Origin: Candidatus Zhuqueibacterota bacterium
GTDB lineage: Bacteria > Zhuqueibacterota > Zhuqueibacteria > Thermofontimicrobiales > Thiofontviventaceae
Direction of reading: 5' to 3'
Assembly: GCA_016931935.1 (NCBI GenBank)
Contig: JAFGDW010000327.1
Span: 1 to 32,747 of the forward strand
Length of the DNA stretch: 32,747 bases
Position numbers and translations under genes: made by a program. Shown here piece by piece: positions 1 to 8,392 of the stretch; position 1 is the stretch's first letter, and each line of letters begins with the position of its first letter. The notes beneath the pieces are model-generated. The model had not been told where the DNA came from and did no database searches. It worked only from the letters and a program-made list of their open reading frames with translations.

Positions 1-3
1 CGT

Positions 4-21
4 GTTCCGATGCATCGGAAC
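4..21. repeat. 18-bp perfect palindrome at the left edge
   Basis: GTTCCGATGCATCGGAAC reads the same on both strands. It sits in a stretch that looks more G+C-rich than the following 300 bases. It may be the edge of a REP-like element cut off by the window; no copy of it occurs elsewhere in the window that I noticed. Confidence 0.5.
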
Positions 22-240
22 GGTACGCCGGTGCGAGACGGCAGGCTCAGGCAACGGTTTAGCTGAAATATGTTCATAATCATTTTAAATAATTAAAAGT
101 TGATGTTGTCATCCAGGCAGGCTTTTTTACCGGAATCTCTGTGATCTTGCAGTGGATTTCGGTATGCATCCCGTCAAACAAGGGATCCAATCAGAATGCG
201 GAGAGTTGAATTGTATCAGAAATTCGCAAAAGCAGCGAAC

Positions 241-357
241 CTAATTGAATAATAACTAATTGAGAATCATGCCACAAGCAGATGCGATTTTGTCGCATTG
301 TAAATTGATAATTAGTAATTGACAATTATCAATTCACAATTTTCTATTCTCAATTTG
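241..357. repeat. AATTGATAATT-type low-complexity repeat region upstream of mutS
   Basis: This stretch is built from degenerate copies of an AATTGA/TAATT unit: around 241-268, then densely at 301-357. Within it AATTGATAATT (303-313) and AATTATCAATT (324-334) form an 11-bp inverted repeat. ATGCGA/TCGCAT near 281-297 forms a second small hairpin. The gene-free 1-405 region holds no convincing ORF, tRNA or clear promoter; a TTGACA occurs at 319-324 but has no good -10 partner. Confidence 0.55.
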
Positions 358-405
358 AAGTTTCTTAAGAGCTACCATAATTATTAAGAATGATATAAAA
401 CGCTT

Positions 406-3027
406 ATGACCCAAAAAGCTGCAACTCCATTGATGGAACAATATCTTGCTATTAAGGCCAAGCATAAAAATGCCGTGCTGTTCTTCCGTATGGGCGATTT
501 TTATGAAATGTTTTATGAAGACGCCCAGACCGCGTCCCAGGTATTGGGAATTACACTGACTTCGCGCGCGCATGGCAAAGCCTCGGAAGTGCCGCTGGCC
601 GGATTCCCGTATCATGCACTGGATACCTACCTGACTAAAATGATCAAAGCCGGGCACCGTGTGGCAATTTGCGAGCAGGTGGAGGACCCGAAAAAAGCCA
701 AAGGTATTGTTAAGCGTGATATTGTTGAGATCGTTACGCCGGGCACCACCTTTTCTGACGATATCCTGGAAAGCAAGCGTAACAATTATGTGCTTGCTGT
801 TTTCTACAAGGAAAAGACCGGCGGATTGGCTGGTGTGGATATATCCACTGGCGAGTTCTTTGTATCGGAAGTGCCCAAAGAATATGTCCGGCAGGAAATA
901 CAAGCAATTGAGCCGGCGGAACTTATTCTGGCTGAATCACAACAGAGTTATGTGGAAAAACAACTAAATGTCGCTAACCGTGCGTTCATCTCTCCGCGCG
1001 AGGACTGGACATTTTCACGCGATTACGGTTACGATATTCTTACCGATCATTTTCATACCAGCTCACTGAAGGGCTTCGGTTGTGATGATATGGATGCTGG
1101 CATTTCCGCTGCTGGTGCGGTGCTGAGTTATGTTCGGGAAAATCAGAAGAACAGCCTGTCACATCTTAGTCAACTTCGCCGGCGTGACAACGCAGATTAC
1201 TTGACTGTCGATCCGACCACGCAGCGAAATCTTGAATTGATTCACCCGCTAAATCTGCAGGGGCAGAAAGCGACACTCATTTCCGTACTGGATCAAACCC
1301 GCACGTCAATGGGCGGACGTCTGCTAGTGCAGTGGTTGCGGCATCCGCTTGCCCGTGTCGCACCCATCAAAAAACGGCTGGATGCGGTTGAAGAATTTTT
1401 CTCCGACAATGCTGTGCGCAATAACACGCGTGACGTTCTTAAAAAGATTGGTGATCTGGAACGATTGGTTTCCAAAATTTCAACAGGCCGTGCCAATGCC
1501 CGCGATCTCAATGCGATTAAATCGGCATTGGAACGTATACCTGAATTACGGGAAGCGCTGGCGGCGTGCGAATCAGAGTACGCAACCAATATTCATCGCG
1601 GTTTGACAGAGTTGCCAGAGTTGGTAAACGAAATTGCCGGCGGCATTGTGGATGATCCACCGCTGGGGACATCGGATGGGGGATTGATCCGTAAAGGCTA
1701 TAATGAAGAACTTGATCGGTTACGGGAAATTGCCTATTCAGGTAAAGACTGGATTGCCAAACTTCAGGCGAGCGAGCGCGAACGCACCGGCATTCCGTCA
1801 TTGAAAGTAAAATACAACAAAGTGTTCGGTTATTACATCGAAATTACCAATGCCCATATGGCTAAGGTTCCGACGGATTATATGCGCAAACAGACGCTGG
1901 TTAATGCCGAGCGTTTTATCACACCGGAATTGAAGGAATATGAAGAACAAATTCTTGGCGCGGAAGAAAAAATCGCGGATCTGGAATTTCAGCTATTCGA
2001 CGCCATCCGTCAAAAGGTCGCTGAAAATGTAGTCGATATTCAGAAAAACGCTGCGTGGATCGCCCAACTTGATTGCCTGACCAATTTGGCTGAAGTGGCG
2101 TTTAGTCATCAATATTTTAAACCGGATATTGCCACCGATGATGTGATTGAGATTAAAGACAGCCGGCATCCGGTCGTGGAACGCTTGCTTCCGCCCGGCG
2201 AATCGTTTGTCCCCAATGATGTACAGCTTGATAATCGCGACCGGCAAATAATGATAATTACCGGCCCGAATATGGCGGGCAAATCCACATATTTGCGACA
2301 AGTCGGCCTGGTTGTTTTAATGGCACAAATGGGAAGCTTTGTACCAGCGAAGGTAGCAAAAATTGGTCTGGTTGATAAAATATTTACCCGAGTCGGCGCC
2401 TCAGATAATCTGGCCGGTGGCGAAAGTACATTCCTTATGGAAATGAATGAAACCGCCAACATTCTCAATAACGCCACGCCGAAAAGCTTAATTCTGCTTG
2501 ATGAAATCGGCCGTGGTACCAGTACGTTCGATGGATTGTCGATTGCATGGTCAGTTGCCGAATATCTGCATAATACACCGCAAGTCACCGCAAAAACGTT
2601 ATTTGCAACACATTACCATGAATTAACGGAACTTGAGTTGATCCTCCCTCGTGTAAAAAACTACAATGTTGCTGTCAAAGAGTGGGGCGATAAAATTGTG
2701 TTCCTGCGTAAAATTGTGGAAGGCGGCTGTGATCATAGTTATGGAATTCATGTCGCTGAGCTTGCCGGCTTGCCAAAACCCGTGATTAATCGTGCGAAGG
2801 AAGTACTGGCAAATCTCGAGCGTGAAGAATTAACACCAAATGATGAACCCCGGCTGGCCGCAAAACCAGTAAAGTCGGTGCAAAGCCAACTCGATCTATT
2901 TACTGTACGTGAACACAAATTACAGGATCGGTTGGAGCATGTCGATATCAACAGCACATCACCGCTCGAAGCGTTGAATTTGATAAATGAATTGAAACAG
3001 ATGCTTGGGGAAATAAGTAATCGGTGA
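406..3027 (+). CDS. mutS: DNA mismatch repair protein MutS
   Basis: Recognises base mismatches and small loops in newly replicated DNA and starts methyl-independent or MutL-directed repair. The 873-residue length is normal for MutS1. The N-terminal mismatch-binding motif GDFYEMF (about residues 30-37) carries the Phe-x-Glu pair that wedges into the mismatch. The C-terminal ABC-type ATPase has Walker A GPNMAGKST near residue 620, Walker B LILLDEIGRGTS near 697, and the ATHYHEL switch region. MutL is not adjacent. The ATG at 406 has only a poor ribosome-binding site, but the MTQKAATPLMEQY N terminus matches the family well. It is followed by about 100 bp before a new promoter, so it is probably its own transcription unit. 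Confidence 0.98.
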   Translation: MTQKAATPLMEQYLAIKAKHKNAVLFFRMGDFYEMFYEDAQTASQVLGITLTSRAHGKASEVPLAGFPYHALDTYLTKMIKAGHRVAICEQVEDPKKAKGIVKRDIVEIVTPGTTFSDDILESKRNNYVLAVFYKEKTGGLAGVDISTGEFFVSEVPKEYVRQEIQAIEPAELILAESQQSYVEKQLNVANRAFISPREDWTFSRDYGYDILTDHFHTSSLKGFGCDDMDAGISAAGAVLSYVRENQKNSLSHLSQLRRRDNADYLTVDPTTQRNLELIHPLNLQGQKATLISVLDQTRTSMGGRLLVQWLRHPLARVAPIKKRLDAVEEFFSDNAVRNNTRDVLKKIGDLERLVSKISTGRANARDLNAIKSALERIPELREALAACESEYATNIHRGLTELPELVNEIAGGIVDDPPLGTSDGGLIRKGYNEELDRLREIAYSGKDWIAKLQASERERTGIPSLKVKYNKVFGYYIEITNAHMAKVPTDYMRKQTLVNAERFITPELKEYEEQILGAEEKIADLEFQLFDAIRQKVAENVVDIQKNAAWIAQLDCLTNLAEVAFSHQYFKPDIATDDVIEIKDSRHPVVERLLPPGESFVPNDVQLDNRDRQIMIITGPNMAGKSTYLRQVGLVVLMAQMGSFVPAKVAKIGLVDKIFTRVGASDNLAGGESTFLMEMNETANILNNATPKSLILLDEIGRGTSTFDGLSIAWSVAEYLHNTPQVTAKTLFATHYHELTELELILPRVKNYNVAVKEWGDKIVFLRKIVEGGCDHSYGIHVAELAGLPKPVINRAKEVLANLEREELTPNDEPRLAAKPVKSVQSQLDLFTVREHKLQDRLEHVDINSTSPLEALNLINELKQMLGEISNR

Positions 3028-3129
3028 TCAGTTTTTCTAATACGATCGTCTTTCCATTTCGCCCGCAATAATACGTGTTCATATAGGTGTAAAAAATATA
3101 AAAATAAATGGTTCACTAATAATTTTTGC

Positions 3130-3158
3130 TTGACAAATCAGTAGGAATTCCGTATATT
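3130..3158 (+). promoter_or_regulatory. sigma70-type promoter for the PorV/PorQ gene
   Basis: TTGACA (3130-3135), a 17-bp spacer, then TATATT (3153-3158). The predicted start is near 3165, giving a leader of about 20 nt before the ATG at 3184. Confidence 0.75.
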
Positions 3159-3183
3159 CAATTTCCGAAAGTGGGTTATCTCT

Positions 3184-4230
3184 ATGCAATATCGACACTT
3201 AGTTTTTGCACTGTTGTTCATTCTCAGCGTTTTAAATGTCAACGCAGCCGGTTATGTCAAAGCCAAGTACGCCGGCGAATTTATGGCTACTGGTGTTGAC
3301 GCTCGTGCATTGGGTATGGGCGGCGCATTTGTTGCGGTCGCTGAAGATGCATCGGCTGGTTATTGGAATCCTGCCGGACTTGCTTCGCTTGAATATCCGC
3401 AAATTATCGGTATGTACGCCGAACAATTCGATCGCATTGTTAATTTCAATTATGGTGCAGTTGCTGGCCCCTCCGGGGAACGTTCATCTCTGGGAATTGG
3501 ATTTATTCGGCTTGGCGTGGATGACATCCCATACACCGGATTGCGAAATCCCGACCTTGAACTGGGCGCAGAGTACACGGAGGATGGCGTACTGATGCGC
3601 AATCTTCCTTACGTCGTTCGAACCGTAAATGATGCAGAATGGGCGTTCTATTTTACATATGCTAAAATCAGTACCGAACGGTTGGCGTGGGGAGTAAACA
3701 TCAAAACAGTTGCCAAAACAGTCGGTGATAATTCTGCCTGGGGGTTGGGATTTGATTTCGGCGCACGTTATAACTTGTGGCCGAATACGATTGTAGCCGC
3801 CAATTTGCAAGATATTACAACAACCATGCTCGCATGGGATACAGGTCGCCGGGAAGCAATTACACCAACGGTGAAAGTCGGTGCTGCGCACTATTTCAAT
3901 ATCCCTTTGATTGCCGGAAAATTAATTCCCGCATTAGACCTGGATTTCCGGTTTGAGAACCGCGGATTCGCTTCTAAAATTAGTTTTGCGACGATTAGTA
4001 TTGATTCGCATGTTGGCCTTGAATACAGTTTTAAAGATCGGCTGGCGTTACGAGCAGGCATTCCGGATGTCGGAAAATTTACTGCGGGCGCAGGTATCCG
4101 GCTGCCGCAGCTAAATATCGATTATGCATTTCTCGCTCATGATGAATTGGGCGACACGCATCGAATTTCAGTACGACTGGCATTTGAAGAAGGACGTTTT
4201 GGTCGATCCCGATTTAAACAAAAGAAATGA
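3184..4230 (+). CDS. PorV/PorQ family outer-membrane protein
   Basis: A 348-residue exported protein that should fold as an outer-membrane beta-barrel. The first about 22 residues form a signal peptide ending near VNA-AG. It is followed by the family hallmark ARALGMGGAFVAVAEDASAGYWNPAGL (split here: ARALGMGGAF, then DASAGYWNPAGL), shared by PorV/PorQ and UPF0164 proteins. The rest alternates short hydrophobic and aromatic strands typical of barrels. PorV acts in type IX secretion in Bacteroidetes, but most members of this broad family have no known job and no other T9SS gene is in the window. It has its own promoter at 3130-3158 and a terminator at 4288-4332. Confidence 0.85.
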   Translation: MQYRHLVFALLFILSVLNVNAAGYVKAKYAGEFMATGVDARALGMGGAFVAVAEDASAGYWNPAGLASLEYPQIIGMYAEQFDRIVNFNYGAVAGPSGERSSLGIGFIRLGVDDIPYTGLRNPDLELGAEYTEDGVLMRNLPYVVRTVNDAEWAFYFTYAKISTERLAWGVNIKTVAKTVGDNSAWGLGFDFGARYNLWPNTIVAANLQDITTTMLAWDTGRREAITPTVKVGAAHYFNIPLIAGKLIPALDLDFRFENRGFASKISFATISIDSHVGLEYSFKDRLALRAGIPDVGKFTAGAGIRLPQLNIDYAFLAHDELGDTHRISVRLAFEEGRFGRSRFKQKK

Positions 4231-4287
4231 AATTTTGGTAATATAGAAGAATAGAAATTTTCTTCAATACGCTGTTTAACCTATTAG

Positions 4288-4332
4288 ACCTCTTACGGAT
4301 ACTTTTGTCTGTAGAGGTTTTCTTTTGTTTTC
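4288..4332 (+). terminator. Rho-independent terminator after the PorV/PorQ gene
   Basis: ACCTCT pairs with AGAGGT (4313-4318), and ACGGA pairs with TCTGT inside it across a short T-rich loop. The stem is followed by a T-rich run (TTTTCTTTTGTTTT). It lies 57 bp beyond the stop at 4230 and before the yicC promoter. Confidence 0.75.
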
Positions 4333-4355
4333 ATTGAAAAAAACGAAAAAATGAT

Positions 4356-4384
4356 TTGACAAAAACAAATTTATTTTGTATAAT
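4356..4384 (+). promoter_or_regulatory. Consensus sigma70 promoter of the yicC-coaBC operon
   Basis: TTGACA (4356-4361), exactly 17 bp, then TATAAT (4379-4384): a full match to the bacterial housekeeping consensus. It lies 47 bp before the yicC ATG and just past a terminator, so it should drive yicC-remA-gmk-rpoZ-coaBC-udg. Confidence 0.85.
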
Positions 4385-4431
4385 CTAAGTTAATTGTAAT
4401 ACTTTACTTACTTTAGTTTACGGATGGGAAA

Positions 4432-5310
4432 ATGATCATCAGCATGACAGGCTATGGGCGCGGGGAAGTTCGAACCGAAAATAAAGAGATAAATGTAGAA
4501 GTCCGCACGTTGAACAATCGCTATCTGGATGTGACATTGCGGGTTCCGAAAAGTATGTTCATGTATGAAGAAGAAATAAAATCGGTCGTTCGGCAATATG
4601 TTAGTCGGGGACGCGTAAATATTGTTATTAATATGAAAGATTGCAATGGACAGGTTGGAGCGTTTCAGGTAAATGTAGAAATGGCGCAACATTATATGAA
4701 CCTGCTAAATTCACTCAAACAGCAATTGCATCTGAAGGGTGACCCTGAATTAGAGCATTTGCTGCAATTCCGTGATATCTTTCTGACTGAACCGGAAGAC
4801 ATGTTGAATGATGAAACCTGGGCGATTATCAAAACTGCACTGGAAAGCGCAATGGAAAATTTGCGCAAAATGCGGATCGATGAAGGTCAGGCTCTCAGTA
4901 ACGACCTGAAACATCGCATTTCCATTTTGGATGACAGTATCGCCAAAATAGAATTGCTTGCCAAAGAGCGAGTTGAAAAAGAATATCAACGAATAAAAGA
5001 ACGGATAGCCAGTATCGGTAATCTGGAGAATGTCGATGAAGGCAGGCTTGAAGGTGAAGTTGCATTGCTTGCCAGCCGAATGGACATCACGGAAGAGTGT
5101 ATCCGGTTTAAAAGTCATAATAATTTATTCATCGAAGCGATGAATGGTGAAGAAGTGGCCGGACGTAAATTGAATTTTCTGCTCCAGGAAATGACGCGCG
5201 AGGCAAACACAATCGGTGCGAAAGCATATGATGCGGATATTGCCCACATTGTTGTTGACATAAAAGAAGAGGTTGAGAAGATTCGGGAACAGGTACAAAA
5301 TATTGAGTAG
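4432..5310 (+). CDS. yicC: YicC family protein (endoribonuclease-like)
   Basis: A 292-residue YicC/YloC homologue. The start MIISMTGYGRGE and the region LNNRYLDVTLRVP are the N-terminal family signature. The C-terminal DUF1732 part ends with EMTREANTIGAKA..DADIAHIVVDIKEEVEKIREQVQNIE, which is near-invariant in the family. YicC proteins have been linked to RNA turnover in E. coli and Bacillus; the role here is by homology only. It is the first gene after a consensus promoter and lies 5 bp upstream of the remA-like gene, a gene order (yicC-remA-gmk-rpoZ-coaBC) kept across many phyla. Confidence 0.93.
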   Translation: MIISMTGYGRGEVRTENKEINVEVRTLNNRYLDVTLRVPKSMFMYEEEIKSVVRQYVSRGRVNIVINMKDCNGQVGAFQVNVEMAQHYMNLLNSLKQQLHLKGDPELEHLLQFRDIFLTEPEDMLNDETWAIIKTALESAMENLRKMRIDEGQALSNDLKHRISILDDSIAKIELLAKERVEKEYQRIKERIASIGNLENVDEGRLEGEVALLASRMDITEECIRFKSHNNLFIEAMNGEEVAGRKLNFLLQEMTREANTIGAKAYDADIAHIVVDIKEEVEKIREQVQNIE

Positions 5311-5315
5311 CAACG

Positions 5316-5573
5316 ATGATTAGTATCGGCTATAAAAATTATATTGCAATCGATAAAATTCTTACAATTATAGAACCGGATTCCCGACCTGTTAAATTGA
5401 TGGTTCAGGCTGCACGCGAGCGCAATATGCTTGTCGATGCCACGCTTGGGAAGAAGACGAAATCGGTAATTGTTACAACGAGCAATCATGTAGTTCTCTC
5501 TGCAAATCTACCGGATACGATTATTGAACGACTTCACCAGAAACAACTCAGGGAGCAGGGAGATAGTCTTTAG
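5316..5573 (+). CDS. remA: RemA-like regulatory protein (DUF370)
   Basis: An 85-residue member of the DUF370/RemA family. In Bacillus RemA is a small ring-forming DNA-binding activator of matrix genes; outside Firmicutes the function is unknown. The residues MISIGYKNYIAIDKI, KLMVQAARERNMLVDATLG and HVVLSANLP follow the family along its length. The basic loop reads GKKTKS, where as I recall the Bacillus protein has arginines (GRRTR). It sits directly between yicC and gmk, which is the usual position, and its stop is one base before the gmk ATG, so translation is probably coupled. Confidence 0.85.
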   Translation: MISIGYKNYIAIDKILTIIEPDSRPVKLMVQAARERNMLVDATLGKKTKSVIVTTSNHVVLSANLPDTIIERLHQKQLREQGDSL

Positions 5574-5574
5574 C

Positions 5575-6162
5575 ATGAAAAATGGTCTGCTGGTCATCCT
5601 GTCATCGCCATCCGGTGGGGGGAAAACAACAATATTAAACGCGCTTCGCAAGCAACAGGAAATTGAGTTTGTCTATTCCATTTCGGCAACAACGCGTGCA
5701 CCGCGTCCCGGAGAAGTTGATGGCAAACATTACTATTTTTTATCAGAAGATCAGTTTCAGAAAAAAGTAGCAGATGGCGAGTTTTATGAATGGGAACAAG
5801 TTCACCAGTATCATTACGGCACTTTACGGGCACCGATTGAGGCCTGGCTTCGTGAGGGTAAAATTGTTCTTCTGGATATCGATGTGAATGGTGAACTCAA
5901 CGTAAAGAAACAACTTCCCGAGCAAACGATTTCCATATTTATTGCACCGCCATCCGAACAGATATTAATTGAACGTTTAAAGAACAGGAAAACAGAATCA
6001 CCTGAAGAAATTGACAGACGACTCCGTCGATTGCCGATGGAGATGAATAAAAAAGATCAGTACGATTATGTATTAATCAATGAAGATTTGGACACATGCG
6101 TTAATCAGGTTATTGAGGTCATAAAGCACCATATACAGTATGAAGGAGGTAACATTTCATGA
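5575..6162 (+). CDS. gmk: Guanylate kinase
   Basis: Converts GMP and ATP to GDP and ADP, a required step in GTP and dGTP synthesis. From the ATG at 5575 the protein has 196 residues, the normal length. The P-loop SSPSGGGKTT is at residues 10-19, followed by SISATTRAPRPGEVDGKHYYF, the GMP-binding region, and the lid with RLKNRKTE. A longer reading frame reaches back to 5524, but those 17 residues overlap remA and have no homology to Gmk, so the ATG at 5575 is chosen. It overlaps the next gene by 4 bases. In this operon it also feeds guanine nucleotides to the (p)ppGpp pathway encoded further along. Confidence 0.96.
   Translation: MKNGLLVILSSPSGGGKTTILNALRKQQEIEFVYSISATTRAPRPGEVDGKHYYFLSEDQFQKKVADGEFYEWEQVHQYHYGTLRAPIEAWLREGKIVLLDIDVNGELNVKKQLPEQTISIFIAPPSEQILIERLKNRKTESPEEIDRRLRRLPMEMNKKDQYDYVLINEDLDTCVNQVIEVIKHHIQYEGGNIS
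6143..6150 (+). promoter_or_regulatory. Perfect Shine-Dalgarno before rpoZ
   Basis: AAGGAGGT lies 8 bases before the ATG at 6159 and inside the end of gmk. It fixes the rpoZ start and shows that the canonical anti-SD is used by this organism. Confidence 0.8.
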
Positions 6163-6458
6163 CCACAAAATTTGTATCATTAGACGAAGTAACAAAGAAA
6201 GTAGACAACATTTACGAAGCCATTATTATCATTGCAAAACGTGCACGGCAAATAAATGATGAACAGAAACGCTACATCGAAAGTGAATTGGTCATCGACT
6301 CGGATATTGACGATTATTCTGATGATGATGAATATGAAATCAACAAAGAAAACTTAAGAGATTACATCCAACTTCCAAAACCAACACGAGTCGCCGTTGA
6401 TGAATTTTTAACCGGTAAGCTAAACTATGAATATCTTGAAAAAGATGTTCAGGACTAA
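6159..6458 (+). CDS. rpoZ: DNA-directed RNA polymerase omega subunit-like protein
   Basis: A 99-residue protein with the omega/Rpb6 pattern: a leading SLDEVTKKVDNIYEAIIIIAKRARQIN helix set that contacts beta-prime, then a divergent acidic linker (DSDIDDYSDDDEYE) and a PTRVAVDEFLTGKLNYEYL tail. Omega helps assemble RNA polymerase and in proteobacteria forms part of a ppGpp site. The position between gmk and coaBC is the usual place for rpoZ and supports the call. The sequence is more like the FCB-group omega proteins than E. coli omega. The start is set by the ATGA overlap with gmk and a perfect Shine-Dalgarno at 6143-6150. Confidence 0.85.
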   Translation: MTTKFVSLDEVTKKVDNIYEAIIIIAKRARQINDEQKRYIESELVIDSDIDDYSDDDEYEINKENLRDYIQLPKPTRVAVDEFLTGKLNYEYLEKDVQD

Positions 6459-6469
6459 TTTTATCTGAT

Positions 6470-7678
6470 ATGCTGCGTGACAGACACATATTGCTTGGGG
6501 TGACCGGAGGCATTGCCGCTTATAAGGCATGTGAAGTTGTCCGTGCTCTGGCTAAACAACAAGCCGATGTGAAAGTGGTTATGACGCAAGCTGCTACTGA
6601 GTTTGTGTCACCACTGACATTTGAAACGTTATCGCTGAATCCCGTTTCCATTGGGGCATTCGAAAAGGGAACAATTCACATCGATTTGGCGCGCTGGGCG
6701 GATTGTATTCTTGTGTGTCCGGCAACGTACAATACAATCAACAAAGTCGCGCGGGGAATTGCAGATAATTTGCTGACAGCATTAATTGCTGCATCGACTG
6801 TTCCAGTGATGTTCTGTCCGGCAATGAATAAAGAGATGTACGCCAATCCGATTTTTCAGGCAAGCACGAATCATTTGCGCAGCCTGGGTTATCAATTTAT
6901 TGATCCGGAAAAAGGCGAACTCGCCTGTCAGGAAGAAGGTTGGGGGAGACTGGCCGCAACAAATACAATTATTGATAATGTTTTGTTTTTGCTCGGTTCA
7001 AACAAAGCACTGGATGGTAAAAAAATTATCGTTACAGCCGGTCCAACAGAAGAGCCGCTCGATCCGGTGCGCATATTAACAAACCGATCCAGCGGTAAAA
7101 TGGGATTTGCGCTGGCAACCAGCGCTGCCCTGCGGGGTGCCGATGTTACATTAATCAGCGGACCAAATCACCTGCGAACTCCATTTGGTGTGGATTATCG
7201 GGAAATCCATACCGCGGCTGAAATGGCAGATGAAGTGATGTCGTTAAGTCAAACGGCTGATATTGTTATTATGGCGGCTGCCGTAGCCGACTATCGGCCG
7301 CGTCAGACGGCGCAACAGAAAATTAAGAAAACCGACTCAGCATTGGCGCTGGAATTGGAAAGCACAGTGGATATTCTGGAAACGTTGGGGCGTCAGAATA
7401 AACAAACCATGTTGGTTGGATTTGCGCTAGAAACGGAAAATGCCCTTGAGCATGCGCTGGAAAAACTGCGGCGTAAAAACCTCGATCTGATCATTGTTAA
7501 TAATGCCCTCGAACCGGATGCCGCATTTAATGTGGATTCCAACAGAGTTACGATTATCAATCGGCTGGGAGAAACTGAAGAATTGCCGCTGATGAGTAAG
7601 GCAGATGTAGCAGAAAAAATTATGGATCGAATTATCACGCTGGTGAATGGGGATGACAGAGCAAATGACATCGTTTGA
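6470..7678 (+). CDS. coaBC: Bifunctional CoaBC (PPC decarboxylase / PPC synthetase)
   Basis: Makes 4'-phosphopantetheine from 4'-phosphopantothenate and cysteine in coenzyme A synthesis. The 402-residue protein has the flavin-dependent CoaC half first: GVTGGIAAYKA at residues 9-19, active-site HIDLARWAD, CPATYNTINKVARGIADNLLT, the PAMNKEM motif, and the substrate-binding LACQEEGWGRLA with its catalytic Cys. The CoaB half begins with KKIIVTAGPTEEPLDPVR and has TNRSSGKMG for nucleotide binding and AAAVADYRP. The gene follows rpoZ by 11 bp and its end overlaps the glycosylase gene. Confidence 0.96.
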   Translation: MLRDRHILLGVTGGIAAYKACEVVRALAKQQADVKVVMTQAATEFVSPLTFETLSLNPVSIGAFEKGTIHIDLARWADCILVCPATYNTINKVARGIADNLLTALIAASTVPVMFCPAMNKEMYANPIFQASTNHLRSLGYQFIDPEKGELACQEEGWGRLAATNTIIDNVLFLLGSNKALDGKKIIVTAGPTEEPLDPVRILTNRSSGKMGFALATSAALRGADVTLISGPNHLRTPFGVDYREIHTAAEMADEVMSLSQTADIVIMAAAVADYRPRQTAQQKIKKTDSALALELESTVDILETLGRQNKQTMLVGFALETENALEHALEKLRRKNLDLIIVNNALEPDAAFNVDSNRVTIINRLGETEELPLMSKADVAEKIMDRIITLVNGDDRANDIV

Positions 7679-8351
7679 ATCGTTGATCACCGATGTGCAA
7701 AACTACCTGCACTATCAAAAAGAAGTGTATGGTGATGAACTATATGTGGATGCATCGGTAGAGGCAATTCCTGTTAATCCGCAACCAATTCAGCCAGCCG
7801 ATTTGATTCAGTTGGATGCGGTAGCCAAATCGTGTACGAAATGCTCGCTACATAGTAGGCGTCAGCACGTTGTTTTTGGTAAAGGCAATCCGAATGCAGA
7901 CGTCATGATTATTGGCGAAGGTCCTGGCGTTGATGAGGATAAGCAGGGCGAGCCATTTGTTGGCGCTGCCGGTCAGTTATTGACAAAAATACTGGCAGCG
8001 ATTGAATTGAAACGTGACGAAGTTTACATTACCAATATTGTTAAATGCCATCCGCCAAATAATCGCGATCCGCTACCGGAAGAACAGGCTGCATGCCGCC
8101 CATTCCTGGAACAGCAAATAAAACTGATCCGCCCAAAATTTATTCTCGCACTTGGCAGAGTCGCCGGTCAGGTATTAAGCGAACGAATGCAACCGTTGAA
8201 TTCATTGCGTGGAAAGACGTATGATTTTCTATCGGCAAAGGTGATTGTTACCTATCATCCTGCAGCATTACTACGCCATCCGGAATGGAAGCGTGATACC
8301 TGGGAAGATGTCCAGATGTTGCAACGCCTGTATAAAGAGAGCATTAATTAA
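7647..8351 (+). CDS. Uracil-DNA glycosylase, family 4 type (4Fe-4S)
   Basis: Removes uracil from DNA as the first step of base-excision repair. The four iron-sulphur cysteines are visible as CTKC (CxxC), [10 protein letters not shown] and AACRPF. Catalytic motif 1 is [20 protein letters not shown] (IGEGPG..GxPFVGxAG) and motif 3 is [11 protein letters not shown], both diagnostic of the thermostable/family 4 enzymes. Three in-frame ATG codons lie at 7647, 7653 and 7665, all overlapping the end of coaBC; none has a clear ribosome-binding site, so the start is uncertain by up to 6 codons. It ends the operon that starts at yicC. An N-terminal arm of about 50 residues precedes the first Cys, as in many members. 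Confidence 0.93.
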   Translation: MGMTEQMTSFESLITDVQNYLHYQKEVYGDELYVDASVEAIPVNPQPIQPADLIQLDAVAKSCTKCSLHSRRQHVVFGKGNPNADVMIIGEGPGVDEDKQGEPFVGAAGQLLTKILAAIELKRDEVYITNIVKCHPPNNRDPLPEEQAACRPFLEQQIKLIRPKFILALGRVAGQVLSERMQPLNSLRGKTYDFLSAKVIVTYHPAALLRHPEWKRDTWEDVQMLQRLYKESIN

Positions 8352-8392
8352 GTTTTAATTTTTCAAAATAATCAAACGTTCCTATATTTATT

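Noticed and set aside
1..66. Open frame from the left edge to TGA at 64-66 (about 21 codons)
   Set aside because: Too short to identify; it contains the palindrome, so it is more likely part of a repeat than the end of a gene.
129..163. Hairpin ACCGGAATC/GATTTCGGT as a terminator
   Set aside because: The T-run lies before the stem on the + strand, and reading the - strand gives an A-run after it, so it does not fit a Rho-independent terminator in either direction.
406..3027. Minus-strand ORFs inside mutS, coaBC, dnaB, msbA and the glycosyltransferase genes
   Set aside because: They are antisense shadows of well-supported + strand genes and show no protein-family motifs.
8360..8388. TTTTCA-17-TATATT as a dnaB promoter
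   Set aside because: The start would fall at the dnaB ATG, giving a leaderless message, and the -35 match is weak. A leaderless transcript remains possible.
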